A stretch of DNA of 64,000 nt from RGIG7213 sp045124505 (GCA_045124505.1 JBGVLZ010000086.1:1-64000), one strand, 5' to 3'; positions 1 through 7,084 are shown, counted from the stretch's first letter. The notes: generated by a model not told the origin, from the letters alone. Translations and numbers: made by a program.

Positions 1-121
1 AGAGGTCAACGTTCATATTTTCATAACTCTCGTTTTTGCGTTCAATGTGTCGCTCAAACTTGCCGACAGATGCTCTCGTTCGGGTTTCCACACGAGCGAC
101 ACTAAAATTTTCCTTCGCCAT
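1..121 (-). CDS. MobV-family (Mob/Pre) relaxase, N-terminal fragment cut by the window edge
   Basis: Reading from the ATG at 121, the first 40 codons give MAKENFSVARVETRTRASVG followed by a stretch containing FERHIERKNESYEN and ending NMNVDL at the window edge. The pattern of SVxRxExRTRxxVG, then H-ER-N and NxNVD, is the start of Mob/Pre plasmid relaxases, which nick oriT to start conjugal mobilization. A GGAAGTGAGAAG ribosome site precedes the ATG. It is the relaxase of element A, downstream of the ATPase gene in the same order as in element B. The rest of the gene lies outside the window. Confidence 0.8.
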   Translation of the reverse strand, partial: MAKENFSVARVETRTRASVGKFERHIERKNESYENMNVDL

Positions 122-163
122 CTTCTCACTTCCTTTCCATAGGCGAAATTTTGGAGAGCCGCT

Positions 164-197
164 GTTACACAACTTTTTCAAAGTGTGTAACCCACTA
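164..197 (-). other. Candidate oriT of element A
   Basis: An inverted repeat with 8-bp arms (GTTACACA at 164-171, TGTGTAAC at 184-191) lies 43 bp upstream of the relaxase start. On the minus strand it is preceded directly by ATAGTGGG/TTACACAC. From memory, the pMV158 MobV nick region reads TAGTGTG/TTA next to an inverted repeat, so the layout matches this family. The nick position is an inference from that resemblance. Confidence 0.5.
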
Positions 198-354
198 TGA
201 CACTTTCAGCAATTCTGCTGCAAAGATGTCGTGGGCTCTCCGAGGGGGGTGTAGGGCGTTGCCCTGCTTACTGCGGTAAGCACCCAGCAGAGCTGCCCTT
301 TGAAAATGGCACCCTGCACCCCGCCGAAACTTTCGTATTGCTCACTACCACCCG

Positions 355-401
355 AAAAAGAACATTGCAAGATTGCGAAAGTCCCGCACCTTTGCAATGT
401 T
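355..401 (-). terminator. Terminator after the element A ATPase gene
   Basis: Perfect 10-bp arms AACATTGCAA (361-370) and TTGCAATGTT (392-401) are followed on the minus strand by CTTTTTC. The stop codon of the ATPase gene is at 408, so the hairpin is placed as its intrinsic terminator, although the 21-nt loop is large. Confidence 0.5.
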
Positions 402-407
402 GCAACC

Positions 408-1382
408 TTAAAAGTTGCCTGCTTCTTTTTCATCGGGTAGTTCCCAATACCATTGACTGCCTTCCTTAACAGACCGCACCTTCAGCGTTTTCTTCGCTTC
501 GTCAAGCACTCGTTTGGAGATACCCAAATTCTGTGCTTTCTGCAGCACGATTTGTTGCGGATACTTCCCATCGGAAAGGCAGTCAACGATAAGGCTTTCA
601 GCCATATCGGACTTCTTCTCACGGCTGACACCGCTGAGAAGATCGTCGATAGAAATATCATAATGACCGAGCCATCGAAACCCGTTAGCTTCGCTCAGTT
701 CAAAGGCGATAGGTTTACCCTCCGGTGCAAGTGATGACTTTTGATGTGCTGCTACACGCACCTCCGGCTTGTCCTTTACTCTGCCGACCACAAGGACGCT
801 TCGAGCCGTTGCTTGAAAGTCAATAGAGCCAAGACCTCTATAATTGGATTTGTTCCCCTGTGCCTTGTTCAAATGCCCTACAAGGATAATCGCACAGCGA
901 TATTTCTCTGCGATCCTGCCAAGTTGGGAGAGAATATTTCTGACTTCGTTTGCTCGGTTCATATCGACCTTTGCGCCGATATACGCCTGCATCGGATCTA
1001 AGATGATTACCCTTGCTCCCGTTTCGGCAATAGCCTTTTCTACACGCTCGTCAAGCATCGTAAGCGCAGCTTCGGATTCGTCTATCACCTTAATCTGTGC
1101 GCAGTCTGCATTGCCTGCAAGCAGGCGGGGCTTGATGGTATCACCAAGTCCATCCTCTGCGGTCTGATAGATGATTTTGATCGGCTCACGTGCGGTATCG
1201 TCGCAGGGGAGTTTTTCTCCCCTTGACAACAGCGCCGCCAACCGTAAAATCAAGGTCGTTTTACCTTCGCCGCCGTCACCGTGAATGATTGTCAGTTTCC
1301 CGTATGGGATATAGGGATACCACAACCATTCCACTTCCTCGACGGCAACCTCATCCATACTGATGATTTTAAGTTCTGCCAT
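408..1382 (-). CDS. RepA-like AAA ATPase (AAA_25 type) of element A
   Basis: A 324-residue P-loop ATPase with Walker A GDGGEGKT at residues 35-42 and a Walker B-like VIILDP, the layout of the RepA/DnaB-like AAA_25 proteins found on plasmids and mobilizable elements. It probably loads or acts as a helicase at the element's origin. The C-terminal 80 residues look like a winged-helix region. The start is the second ATG (1382) because GGAGG lies 7 nt upstream of it; the ATG two codons earlier is too close to that site. It lies between the MobC-like gene and the relaxase, as its homologue does in element B. A predicted antisense RNA faces its leader. Confidence 0.8.
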   Translation of the reverse strand: MAELKIISMDEVAVEEVEWLWYPYIPYGKLTIIHGDGGEGKTTLILRLAALLSRGEKLPCDDTAREPIKIIYQTAEDGLGDTIKPRLLAGNADCAQIKVIDESEAALTMLDERVEKAIAETGARVIILDPMQAYIGAKVDMNRANEVRNILSQLGRIAEKYRCAIILVGHLNKAQGNKSNYRGLGSIDFQATARSVLVVGRVKDKPEVRVAAHQKSSLAPEGKPIAFELSEANGFRWLGHYDISIDDLLSGVSREKKSDMAESLIVDCLSDGKYPQQIVLQKAQNLGISKRVLDEAKKTLKVRSVKEGSQWYWELPDEKEAGNF

Positions 1383-1416
1383 AGGCATTACCTCCTTTCA
1401 ATTTTCATCAAAACTA

Positions 1417-1445
1417 TTGAAATTGAAGGAGAAGTCGGTTATAAT
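1417..1445 (+). promoter_or_regulatory. Promoter of the antisense RNA of element A
   Basis: TTGAAA (1417-1422), a 17-bp spacer and TATAAT (1440-1445) form a near-consensus sigma-A promoter on the plus strand. It points against the ATPase operon and no plus-strand reading frame follows, but a hairpin with a U-rich tail does. Confidence 0.65.
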
Positions 1446-1451
1446 ATGAGC

Positions 1452-1520
1452 AGTACATTTTTGAGAAGGCTGTTCCGTATCTGCGCCAACAGATACATTG
1501 GGAACAGTCTTTTCGGTTTT
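1452..1520 (+). ncRNA. Predicted CopA-like antisense RNA facing the repA leader (element A)
   Basis: About 7 nt after the promoter begins a roughly 70-nt transcript. It folds into an 11-bp outer stem (1466-1476 with 1501-1511, one G-U pair), a 7-bp inner stem GTATCTG/CAGATAC (1477-1483 with 1490-1496), a 6-nt loop CGCCAA and a 4-nt 3' bulge, then TTTTCGGTTTT. It is complementary to the leader between the MobC-like gene and the ATPase start. The sense-strand loop reads UUGGCG, a YUNR loop as recalled from R1 CopT and the IncI-group replication leaders. The same fold with compensating changes occurs in element B. The RNA and its role are inferred; the fold and promoter are seen. Confidence 0.6.
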
Positions 1521-1854
1521 ATACGCCAACGCCGCCGTCTCCTTTCATTCCATATAAGGTGGTGTTTATCTGCTCAATGATGTCGAGCAGTTCATCGGTT
1601 ACGTTGCCGCCGCTTTCGATACGCTTCAGTTCTGAAAGAACAGTGGCAAGCTCATTGCGAAGTGCCTTATACACTCTCGGATTACCGACTACCTTTATTT
1701 CCTGCTGCAAGGAGCGAGAACAAAGGTAGTCTTGTTTCGTCAGTCCCGACAGCCTTACGTTCGTATCGAGCTGATCGGCTTCTTCGGGAGACATACGGAA
1801 AGCAACGGTTTTGCTTCTCCAACGGTTGTGATGGTCAAGATTTTTAGCAGACAT
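1519..1854 (-). CDS. MobC-like relaxosome protein (element A)
   Basis: A 111-residue protein with TVAFRMSPEEADQLD near the N-terminus, a ribbon-helix-helix-type segment, then LSGLTKQDYL and a helical C-terminus. This is the pattern of the small MobC/plasmid mobilization proteins that bind oriT with the relaxase. Its homologue in element B (13331-13657) shares the SAKNxDxxxRWR start and the MSPEE and SGLTKQDY segments. It overlaps the end of the integrase reading frame by 11 nt, so the two are probably translated together. A small regulator of other function is possible. Confidence 0.65.
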   Translation of the reverse strand: MSAKNLDHHNRWRSKTVAFRMSPEEADQLDTNVRLSGLTKQDYLCSRSLQQEIKVVGNPRVYKALRNELATVLSELKRIESGGNVTDELLDIIEQINTTLYGMKGDGGVGV

Positions 1855-2929
1855 TGGTTATATCCATCCTTTCATAATCTAATTTCTTTGCCATTTCCAC
1901 TTGCTTTGATGGAAACAGATGTGCGTATCGGTAGGTTATCTCAATGCTTTCGTGTCCTACACGGTCAGCGATTGCCACCGCCGAAAATCCCATATCAATT
2001 AAAAGGGAAATATGGCTGTGTCTGAGATCGTGAATACGAATACGCTTTACCCCTGCGGCTTTTGAGCCACGCTCCATCTCTCTGCTCAAATAATGCTTTG
2101 AGATATTGAAAATGCGGTCTTTTTTGCCCACACCGTAGAGCATACCGAGATAATCCTGCATTTCTTCACAAAGAAACTGCGGCATTTTAATGGTACGGTT
2201 GCTTTTCTTGGTTTTAGGTGTGGTAATCACATCCCGCCCTTTCAAACGCTGATAGGATTTGTTAATGGTAAGCGTACCTTTTACAAAATCGAAATCGGCA
2301 GGGGTTAATGCCAACAGTTCGCCTTCACGGATGCCGCACCAATATAAAACCTCAAAAGCATAGTAGGAAACGGGTTTGTCCATCATTTCATCCGCAAACT
2401 TTTTATACTCGTCTTTTGTCCAAAACTTCATTTCCTTGCGTTCCTCTGTGCCCATATTTCCGGCTTTGGAAGCGGGGTTGGAACGAAGGTCATAGTGTCT
2501 GACAGCGTGGTTAAAAATGGCGCTGAGTTGATTGTGGACGGTCTTGAGATAGGTCTGCGAATATGGCTTGCGGTTTTCGTCACGGTAGGCAAGCAGTTCA
2601 TTCTGCCACGCCATAACATCCTTCGTGGTTATCTCGCTGATAATTCGCTTTGCAAAGTAAGGCATAATCTTGGTTTCCACGATATGCTCTTTGGTCAGCC
2701 AAGTGTTTTCTTTCAAGCGGGGCTTAATATCGTTTGCATAAAGCTCAAAGAAGGCTTCAAAGGTCATATCCATATCGGCGGCGTTCTGCTGCTGAAAGGT
2801 ACGCTCCCATTCGACCGCTTCTTTTCTTGTTTCAAATCCTCGCTTGCATTTCTGCTTGCGTTCGCCCTTCCAATCTAAATATCGGGTAAGGACATACCAA
2901 GTGCCGTTGTCGCTCTTGTATACCGGCAT
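1844..2929 (-). CDS. Tyrosine recombinase / phage-type integrase (element A)
   Basis: A 361-residue integrase. It has an N-terminal arm-binding domain (MPVYKSDNGTWYV, typical of Tn916-like integrases), a SAM-like core-binding domain at about 50-160, and a C-terminal catalytic domain. Visible catalytic residues are Arg in CGIREGE, Lys in TKKSNR, His and Arg in HDLRHSH, His in RVGHES and Tyr in ITYRYAH. It integrates and excises element A at the 3' end of guaA. The excisionase-like gene is immediately upstream (stop/start 1 nt apart). It is clearly homologous to the integrase at 13662-14732, in line with the shared attachment site. Confidence 0.93.
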   Translation of the reverse strand: MPVYKSDNGTWYVLTRYLDWKGERKQKCKRGFETRKEAVEWERTFQQQNAADMDMTFEAFFELYANDIKPRLKENTWLTKEHIVETKIMPYFAKRIISEITTKDVMAWQNELLAYRDENRKPYSQTYLKTVHNQLSAIFNHAVRHYDLRSNPASKAGNMGTEERKEMKFWTKDEYKKFADEMMDKPVSYYAFEVLYWCGIREGELLALTPADFDFVKGTLTINKSYQRLKGRDVITTPKTKKSNRTIKMPQFLCEEMQDYLGMLYGVGKKDRIFNISKHYLSREMERGSKAAGVKRIRIHDLRHSHISLLIDMGFSAVAIADRVGHESIEITYRYAHLFPSKQVEMAKKLDYERMDITNVC

Positions 2930-3118
2930 TTATATCACCACCTTTCCATTGTGATAAAGTCTTTCGTAGAAATACTCTCGGTTGATGCGCCCTGCGATTG
3001 TTATGAAGCCTTTAGCTTTTAACTCATCGTTCAACTGTCTTATGACCTTATAGGCGAATGAAGTTGAAACTTCGAGGACTTCTGCGACTTCTTCTACTCG
3101 CATAAATTTGTTTTCCAT
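2930..3118 (-). CDS. Excisionase-like small HTH protein (element A)
   Basis: A 62-residue protein of the form MENKFMRVEEVAEVLEVSTS followed by FAYKVIRQLNDELKAKG and a short basic wing. The helix-turn-helix followed by SxxFAYKVIRxLN is typical of the small excisionase or DNA-binding proteins that precede Tn916-like integrases. GGAAGATCAGA precedes the ATG, and the stop codon abuts the integrase start. It probably biases the integrase toward excision. The 65-residue homologue in element B has the same position. Confidence 0.75.
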   Translation of the reverse strand: MENKFMRVEEVAEVLEVSTSFAYKVIRQLNDELKAKGFITIAGRINREYFYERLYHNGKVVI

Positions 3119-3302
3119 TCTGATCTTCCTTTCTTAATAGTAATTGTGATTTGTGCTGCCGTTCTGCCGTCACAAGTTCCTGCAGGCATTCCCACTTGTC
3201 GATGGGCGCTGTGCAGTCCCCTTACGGAGCGCTCGCTTCCTTTCGGAAGGTCTTGGCGGTTTGTGCTTGATCGGACGGTCATTTAATTTTCTGCAAATAC
3301 AC

Positions 3303-3350
3303 TAACGGTATTTGTTTAACCATTATACCAAGCAAATTCCGTTAAGTCAA
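3303..3350 (-). promoter_or_regulatory. Integrase operon promoter with inverted-repeat operator (element A)
   Basis: On the minus strand TTGACT (3345-3350), a 17-bp spacer and TATAAT (3322-3327) form the promoter of the xis-int-mobC-repA-mob operon. Two 15-bp half-sites in inverted orientation, TAACGGTATTTGTTT (3303-3317) and AAGCAAATTCCGTTA (3330-3344), flank the -10 box. The divergent XRE-type gene product is the natural candidate to bind them. The promoter and repeat are seen; the regulator assignment is inferred. Confidence 0.6.
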
Positions 3351-3392
3351 GAGGTTTGCAAGAAAATATTTAACTTTTTTGCTTTGGTTATC

Positions 3393-3422
3393 TTGACAAC
3401 ACCCAAGCGTATATGCTATACT
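3393..3422 (+). promoter_or_regulatory. Promoter of the XRE-type regulator gene
   Basis: TTGACA (3393-3398), an 18-bp spacer and TATACT (3417-3422) lie 34 bp before the ATG at 3456. Confidence 0.6.
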
Positions 3423-3455
3423 ATGTTCACAGTACATAGATTGGAGAAGATAACT

Positions 3456-3983
3456 ATGGCAATCGGTGAAAGAATACGTTTTTTGCGTAACCTAAAAGGT
3501 ATGACTCAAAAGTGGCTCGGTATTGCTGTCGGTTTTCCCGAAAAGACCGCCGACATTCGTATGGCTCAATATGAGTCCGGCTCAAGAACACCCAAAGCAG
3601 ATTTAACGCAATCGCTTGCACAAGTATTAGAGGTTTCGCCTTTGGCTTTGACCGTACCGGACATTGACAACGAACTCGGTCTTATGCATACGCTTTTTAC
3701 ATTAGAGGATATTTACGGCTTCAAGATCGACAAGGTGGATGATGAAGTTTGTATCCGTCTTGACGGCAGAGTAGGTAACAACGCTTCTATTCAGAAATAC
3801 TTTGCTGCTTGGCAGAAGCAGGCTGAAAAGTATGGAAACGGCGAAATCTCCAAAGAGGAATACGACCGTTGGCGTTATAACTATCCTAAGTTCGATACCG
3901 AAAGCGGATGGGTTAAAGTCCCTTCACAAGAACTCAGCGATGCAATGGTCGAAGCCTTCAAAGACCACTTAAAAGACAAATAA
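3456..3983 (+). CDS. XRE-family transcriptional regulator (element A)
   Basis: A 175-residue protein beginning MAIGERIRFLRNLKGMTQKW, a classic XRE/Cro helix-turn-helix, with QYESGSRTPK closing the DNA-binding domain by residue 45. The C-terminal half contains a segment with KYGNGEISKEEYDRWRYNYP. A similar GKITVEEYIAWM pattern ends the unrelated-looking protein in the same place in element B. GGAGA precedes the ATG at 3456; the longer in-frame upstream start lies above the promoter and is rejected. It is transcribed away from the integrase operon and probably represses it. Confidence 0.85.
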   Translation: MAIGERIRFLRNLKGMTQKWLGIAVGFPEKTADIRMAQYESGSRTPKADLTQSLAQVLEVSPLALTVPDIDNELGLMHTLFTLEDIYGFKIDKVDDEVCIRLDGRVGNNASIQKYFAAWQKQAEKYGNGEISKEEYDRWRYNYPKFDTESGWVKVPSQELSDAMVEAFKDHLKDK

Positions 3984-3989
3984 AGACGA

Positions 3990-4030
3990 CAAAAAGCCCT
4001 TAACTGCGTTATCCACAGTTAAGGGCTTTC
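3990..4030 (+). terminator. Terminator of the XRE gene
   Basis: AAAGCCCTTAACTG and CAGTTAAGGGCTTT form a 14-bp stem with a 9-nt loop, 8 nt after the stop codon. Its AT ends make it likely to act in both directions. Confidence 0.75.
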
Positions 4031-4130
4031 ATCGTCTTATAATACGGTTACATCAGTCCCAATCCACACATTGTTTATTCTGATAACCTGCAAACCATAC
4101 GGGGTATAGAATAAAGGGTGCTTCAAAGGG

Positions 4131-4152
4131 TGTTATCAAATTGTTATCAAAA
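4131..4152. repeat. Arm-type direct repeats at the right end of element A
   Basis: TGTTATCAAA occurs twice with a period of 11 bp, about 55-75 bp from the attachment core. Similar pairs (GGTATCAAAA, period 11) lie by the other attachment copy, so these are candidate arm sites for the integrase. Confidence 0.5.
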
Positions 4153-4207
4153 GGGGTGGTCGAAGTCCGAAAACCCTTGATATTACTGGGTTTTTGAGCC
4201 TTCGTTA

Positions 4208-4221
4208 ATTATTCCCACTCG
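4208..4221. other. Attachment core between elements A and B
   Basis: ATTATTCCCACTCG is identical to 16851-16864 at the guaA 3' end. The 50 bp to the left of both copies are also alike (GAAAACCCTTGATAT, then a G-T-rich run and TTCG or TGCG). This marks the junction left by tandem integration at guaA. The region from 4030 to 4527 holds no gene, only att and arm sequences and a terminator. Confidence 0.8.
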
Positions 4222-4323
4222 CTTAAATTAGCATTATATTGAGTGAATTTAGGTCTTTTCGCGCGGTTTTTCGGGGGATTTGACCGCCTTTTTCCGCTTC
4301 GTCTATGGAGTCTGCGAAAAAAC

Positions 4324-4349
4324 GGTATCAAAATGGTATCAATGATACC
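4324..4349. repeat. Arm-type repeats at the left end of element B
   Basis: GGTATCA at 4324-4330 and 4335-4341 (period 11) is followed by the inverted copy TGATACC at 4343-4349, with a further GGTATCC at 4374. They match the pair at 16775-16795 at the other end of element B. Confidence 0.5.
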
Positions 4350-4456
4350 ACCCGGAAAACACGGCTTTCCTACGGTATCCATTATACCATAAAATCAGAA
4401 TAAATACAAGGGGTTTGCAGAGTTTTTTTATAAGTTTACAGTATTGCTAATATATT

Positions 4457-4490
4457 GAAAGGCGGCACCCGATAAGGTGTCGCCTTTCTG
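4457..4490. terminator. Terminator-like hairpin at the cargo end
   Basis: AAAGGCGGCACC and GGTGTCGCCTTT form a 12-bp stem with one G-U pair and a 6-nt loop. It lies downstream of the last minus-strand cargo gene (stop at 4528). Confidence 0.55.
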
Positions 4491-4496
4491 CTTGAT

Positions 4497-4508
4497 AGTC
4501 GTCGAATG
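4497..4508. repeat. Partial copy of the cargo mini-hairpin repeat
   Basis: AGTCGTCGAATG is the left half of the TCGTCGAATRATCGGCGG repeat that separates cargo genes. The right half has diverged to CTCATTTG. It lies just beyond the stop codon of the 4528-4995 gene. Confidence 0.5.
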
Positions 4509-4527
4509 CTCATTTGTCAAAAAGGAA

Positions 4528-4995
4528 TTAGTTTTCTTTTGGCGCGGTCGGTTCAACAATAGAAAGGATATCCGTAAACTCTTTTCTATCTCCCTCTCTT
4601 GACAAAGTAATGCTGTAATTGCCGAGTTTCACATCATCGGGGATTGTAAACTCAAATGTCCAAACGCCACTTTCCCCATTTTTGACCTTCTTTGGCTTAA
4701 CGTCAGTTGCCCATATTATTCCCTCGTGGGCAAGTTGGTACTGTTTATCTGTCGAGTTATACAACGAAATTGAAGGAATAAAATCATATGAGGAACATCC
4801 GTCATATTTATAAGTTCTGCCGGACACATTTGTAACAGTGGCAGTAATCTGAATTGTTTCGCCACGGGCATACTTGGTCTTTTCAACCGAATATGAAAAA
4901 TTAAATTGTGCTTTATTTTCGTCATTTTGCGTACAGCAAACCAAAACGGATATACAAAGTGACATCACCATCAGTATTGTTAGTATTCGTTTCAT
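4528..4995 (-). CDS. Lipoprotein with an Ig-like (BsuPI-type) domain
   Basis: A 155-residue lipoprotein: MKRILTILMVMSLCISVLVC followed by CTQND gives a signal peptide with a lipobox-like VLVC|C. The mature part contains YARGETIQITATVTNVSG and WTFEFTIPDDVKLGNYSITL, a beta-sandwich pattern like BsuPI/Ig-like domains of surface proteins. It would be anchored to the outer face of the membrane. It is the last gene of the cargo block, with a mini-hairpin repeat on each side. No enzymatic motif is visible. GGAAAGGAG precedes the ATG. Confidence 0.6.
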   Translation of the reverse strand: MKRILTILMVMSLCISVLVCCTQNDENKAQFNFSYSVEKTKYARGETIQITATVTNVSGRTYKYDGCSSYDFIPSISLYNSTDKQYQLAHEGIIWATDVKPKKVKNGESGVWTFEFTIPDDVKLGNYSITLSREGDRKEFTDILSIVEPTAPKEN

Positions 4996-5016
4996 ATTTG
5001 CTCCTTTCCTTGTTGT

Positions 5017-5037
5017 AGTCGTCGAATGATCGGCGGG
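5017..5037. repeat. Cargo mini-hairpin repeat, copy 2
   Basis: AGTCGTCGAATGATCGGCGG contains the dyad CGTCGA-ATGA-TCGGCG, a 6-bp stem with one G-U pair. On the minus strand it sits between the stop codon of the 5040-5417 gene and the ribosome site of the 4528-4995 gene. Together with copy 3 it forms a repeat that extends into the shared CTCCTTTCCTTGT ribosome-site region. Confidence 0.75.
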
Positions 5038-5039
5038 TA

Positions 5040-5417
5040 TTATATGGTTTGCGTGCTTTGATTGCGTCTTTTTTTCAAAATTGTAAGACGAACAAGTCTA
5101 TAGATATATACGCCAAGAAATAGATACATTACCGCAAACCATACGCCGATACAACTGAATACCTTTTCTGTTGTTGTTTTTCCTTGTGATTTAATGCACT
5201 CCACAATCAAAAGCAGTGCATATACAATCTCAGCAATTGCTATTATCGTCAACGGAAGCAACAAGTTGAGAAAAACTGATAAACCGTAATTTGCGCCGGA
5301 GTATATTTCGATATTCGGATTCAACACCACAAACAGCCAAGCTCCGGTAAAAAGTAGAGTTGGAATGGCTATTAACGAATCCCGAATGATGAGTTTGTTT
5401 ATTTTACGTTGTTCCAT
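5040..5417 (-). CDS. Four-helix membrane protein of unknown function
   Basis: A 125-residue protein from the ATG at 5417 (GGAAAGGAG 9 nt upstream); an in-frame ATG at 5516 would run through the repeat and the neighbouring gene and is rejected. Hydrophobic segments lie at about residues 9-29, 45-68 and 86-108, with a basic C-terminus (LKKRRNQS). I do not recognise the family. It is part of the element B cargo and is flanked on both sides by the mini-hairpin repeat. Confidence 0.6.
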   Translation of the reverse strand: MEQRKINKLIIRDSLIAIPTLLFTGAWLFVVLNPNIEIYSGANYGLSVFLNLLLPLTIIAIAEIVYALLLIVECIKSQGKTTTEKVFSCIGVWFAVMYLFLGVYIYRLVRLTILKKRRNQSTQTI

Positions 5418-5440
5418 ATAATACTCCTTTCCTTGTGGTG

Positions 5441-5460
5441 GTCGTCGAATGATCGGCGGC
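5441..5460. repeat. Cargo mini-hairpin repeat, copy 3
   Basis: GTCGTCGAATGATCGGCGGC, directly followed on the plus strand by TTA, the stop codon of the next minus-strand gene. Flanks are shared with copy 2. Confidence 0.75.
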
Positions 5461-5631
5461 TTATTTTTTGTCATTTGTAAAAAAGCCCATAAGACAAAGT
5501 GAAATTCCAACCACAATTCCTACATAAAACATTATTGCTCCAAGTACAGAGCCTGCCATCCACATAGGAACGCCACATAATGCGATTATTAGAAATGCTA
5601 TTCCGAGTAACATTTGTTTTATAGATTTCAT
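5461..5631 (-). CDS. Small two-helix membrane protein (56 aa)
   Basis: A 56-codon reading frame from the ATG at 5631, MKSIKQMLLGIAFLIIALCG onward, ending FTNDKK before TAA at 5461. It is almost entirely two hydrophobic helices (residues 6-25 and 27-50). AGAGGGCTTTCA precedes the ATG. Its stop codon abuts repeat copy 3, the same spacing seen for the neighbouring cargo genes, which supports it being real. The function is unknown. Confidence 0.5.
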   Translation of the reverse strand: MKSIKQMLLGIAFLIIALCGVPMWMAGSVLGAIMFYVGIVVGISLCLMGFFTNDKK

Positions 5632-5654
5632 TGAAAGCCCTCTTTTATGAAATT

Positions 5655-5673
5655 TCGTCGAATAATCGGCGGC
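5655..5673. repeat. Cargo mini-hairpin repeat, copy 4
   Basis: TCGTCGAATAATCGGCGGC, the AATAATC loop variant, lies between the stop codon of 5696-6391 and the start of the 56-aa gene. Confidence 0.7.
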
Positions 5674-5695
5674 TTGGTTTTGTGCTTTGAAAATT

Positions 5696-6391
5696 TTATT
5701 TTGCTAAATTATTATCAGCAAGCATTTGATTGATAATGGTTGTGTAAAAATCGGGATCATTAGATTGAGTTTTTACATAGTATGTGTAACCGTTATATGT
5801 AAATTTTGCGCCCACGGTATACTCGTAATCACTTTCAAACACTTTTCCGATTTCGGTTTTTTCATTTTTCAGCCATTCTCTGTACTCAACTAAAACACCG
5901 TTGATTTCGGTTGTTGTGCTATTTTCAAAGATTATGTGATTTAACATCATGTCAGAGCCATCAAAAGAAATATAATAAGAAACGCGCTGATCGTTATATT
6001 CACCGTATCGAGAAATAATAGAAAGAACTTTCCAATCCGTTGGATTTGAAAAATCACCATCTTTCTTTATTTCAAGAGTGTAATGATTATCTGTTCCTTC
6101 TGCAATCGGGATATTATTAAAAATTTGAGTGCCGCAAACAGCAACGATTTCATCAAACGACGTTGTTTCATAATGTGTTTTTGGCCAAATAGAGTCGGGT
6201 GATTGGTTGGGAAAGAATGGAATTACAAAGTGAAACACTCCTACAATTACAAGGCAGAAGCAAGCCGCAAGTGAAGCACACTTCATCCAATCGTTCTTTT
6301 TCTTCTTTTGCACCTTCTCGGCAGGTGCAGCCGCTTCAATCATTTTGGGATCTATGTTCCCAAGCTCTCGGTAAAATTCCTTATTCGTCAT
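5696..6391 (-). CDS. Membrane-anchored regulator paired with an ECF sigma factor (probable anti-sigma factor)
   Basis: A 231-residue protein with a short cytoplasmic N-terminus, a basic stretch KKKKNDW, one membrane helix (residues 35-57) and an extracellular domain of about 170 residues. The start ATG overlaps the stop of the sigma-factor gene (ATGA), so the two are translationally coupled. The single-pass layout and coupling fit an anti-sigma factor. The WMKxASLAACFC membrane-entry motif is shared with the partner of the second sigma factor (9066-9569). No zinc-binding HxxxCxxC motif is present, so it is not a ZAS-type anti-sigma. Confidence 0.6.
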   Translation of the reverse strand: MTNKEFYRELGNIDPKMIEAAAPAEKVQKKKKNDWMKCASLAACFCLVIVGVFHFVIPFFPNQSPDSIWPKTHYETTSFDEIVAVCGTQIFNNIPIAEGTDNHYTLEIKKDGDFSNPTDWKVLSIISRYGEYNDQRVSYYISFDGSDMMLNHIIFENSTTTEINGVLVEYREWLKNEKTEIGKVFESDYEYTVGAKFTYNGYTYYVKTQSNDPDFYTTIINQMLADNNLAK

Positions 6392-6942
6392 ACGTTAAAG
6401 CCCTCCTTTTGCAAATGAGTTTTTAGCTTGTTGCGAGTACGAAGAAGAAGCATAGCAACAGCACTTTCTTTCATCGAATACTCCTCGGCAATCTCAGCGA
6501 TAGAGCTTGTGTACCAATATCTGCGAATAAAGATGTTGCGCGTTTTAAGCGGCAATCCTCGCAAAAAGGTATTCAAGGAATCGTGCAGGGCAACTCCCGA
6601 CACCACATCCCAATCCTCGTCGTCACCCGGCAGACACTCCGCAAGCTCGTCGAGAACAAGCGTAATCTGTCCTCTCTTTTGGGTGTGCTGCTCCTCATAC
6701 GCATTGAGCGCAAGTTGTCGGCTTATCATACCGACATACGGCTTCAAGGATTCGGGGCGCTTTGGCGGTATCGTTTGCCACGTTTTCAGATATGTATCAT
6801 TCACGATCTCCTTCGCATCCTCGTCATTCTCAAGGATCTGATAGGCGATGTAATGACAATATCTGCCGTACTTCTTCTCGGTTTCTGCGATAGCAGATTC
6901 GGAACGTTCCCAATATAAATCCACTATTTGCTTATCTTCCAT
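6388..6942 (-). CDS. ECF-type RNA polymerase sigma factor
   Basis: A 184-residue sigma-70 family protein with region 2 around YCHYIAYQILENDEDAKEIVNDTYLKTWQ and region 4 around FIRRYWYTSSIAEIAEEYSMKESAV. No large region 3 is present, which defines the ECF group. It is coupled to the membrane protein at 5696-6391, so it is probably released in response to an envelope signal. GAAAGGAGTGTGAAGC precedes the ATG. It resembles the sigma factor at 9566-10156 in layout. Confidence 0.85.
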   Translation of the reverse strand: MEDKQIVDLYWERSESAIAETEKKYGRYCHYIAYQILENDEDAKEIVNDTYLKTWQTIPPKRPESLKPYVGMISRQLALNAYEEQHTQKRGQITLVLDELAECLPGDDEDWDVVSGVALHDSLNTFLRGLPLKTRNIFIRRYWYTSSIAEIAEEYSMKESAVAMLLLRTRNKLKTHLQKEGFNV

Positions 6943-7084
6943 GCTTCACACTCCTTTCGTGTGTTCTAAAGCGCTTTCACCCTAAATAACAGGAAAACAA
7001 GCCCTCGCATCACTCATTTAGGAAAACTTTTTCAAATTTTTATATTTAATATACTCGCAGAAAAAACTCCGCTTGGGGTTCGGC

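Noticed and set aside
3094..3282. 62-residue minus-strand frame upstream of the excisionase-like gene
   Set aside because: It overlaps the start of the excisionase-like gene, has low-complexity charged content and no ribosome site.
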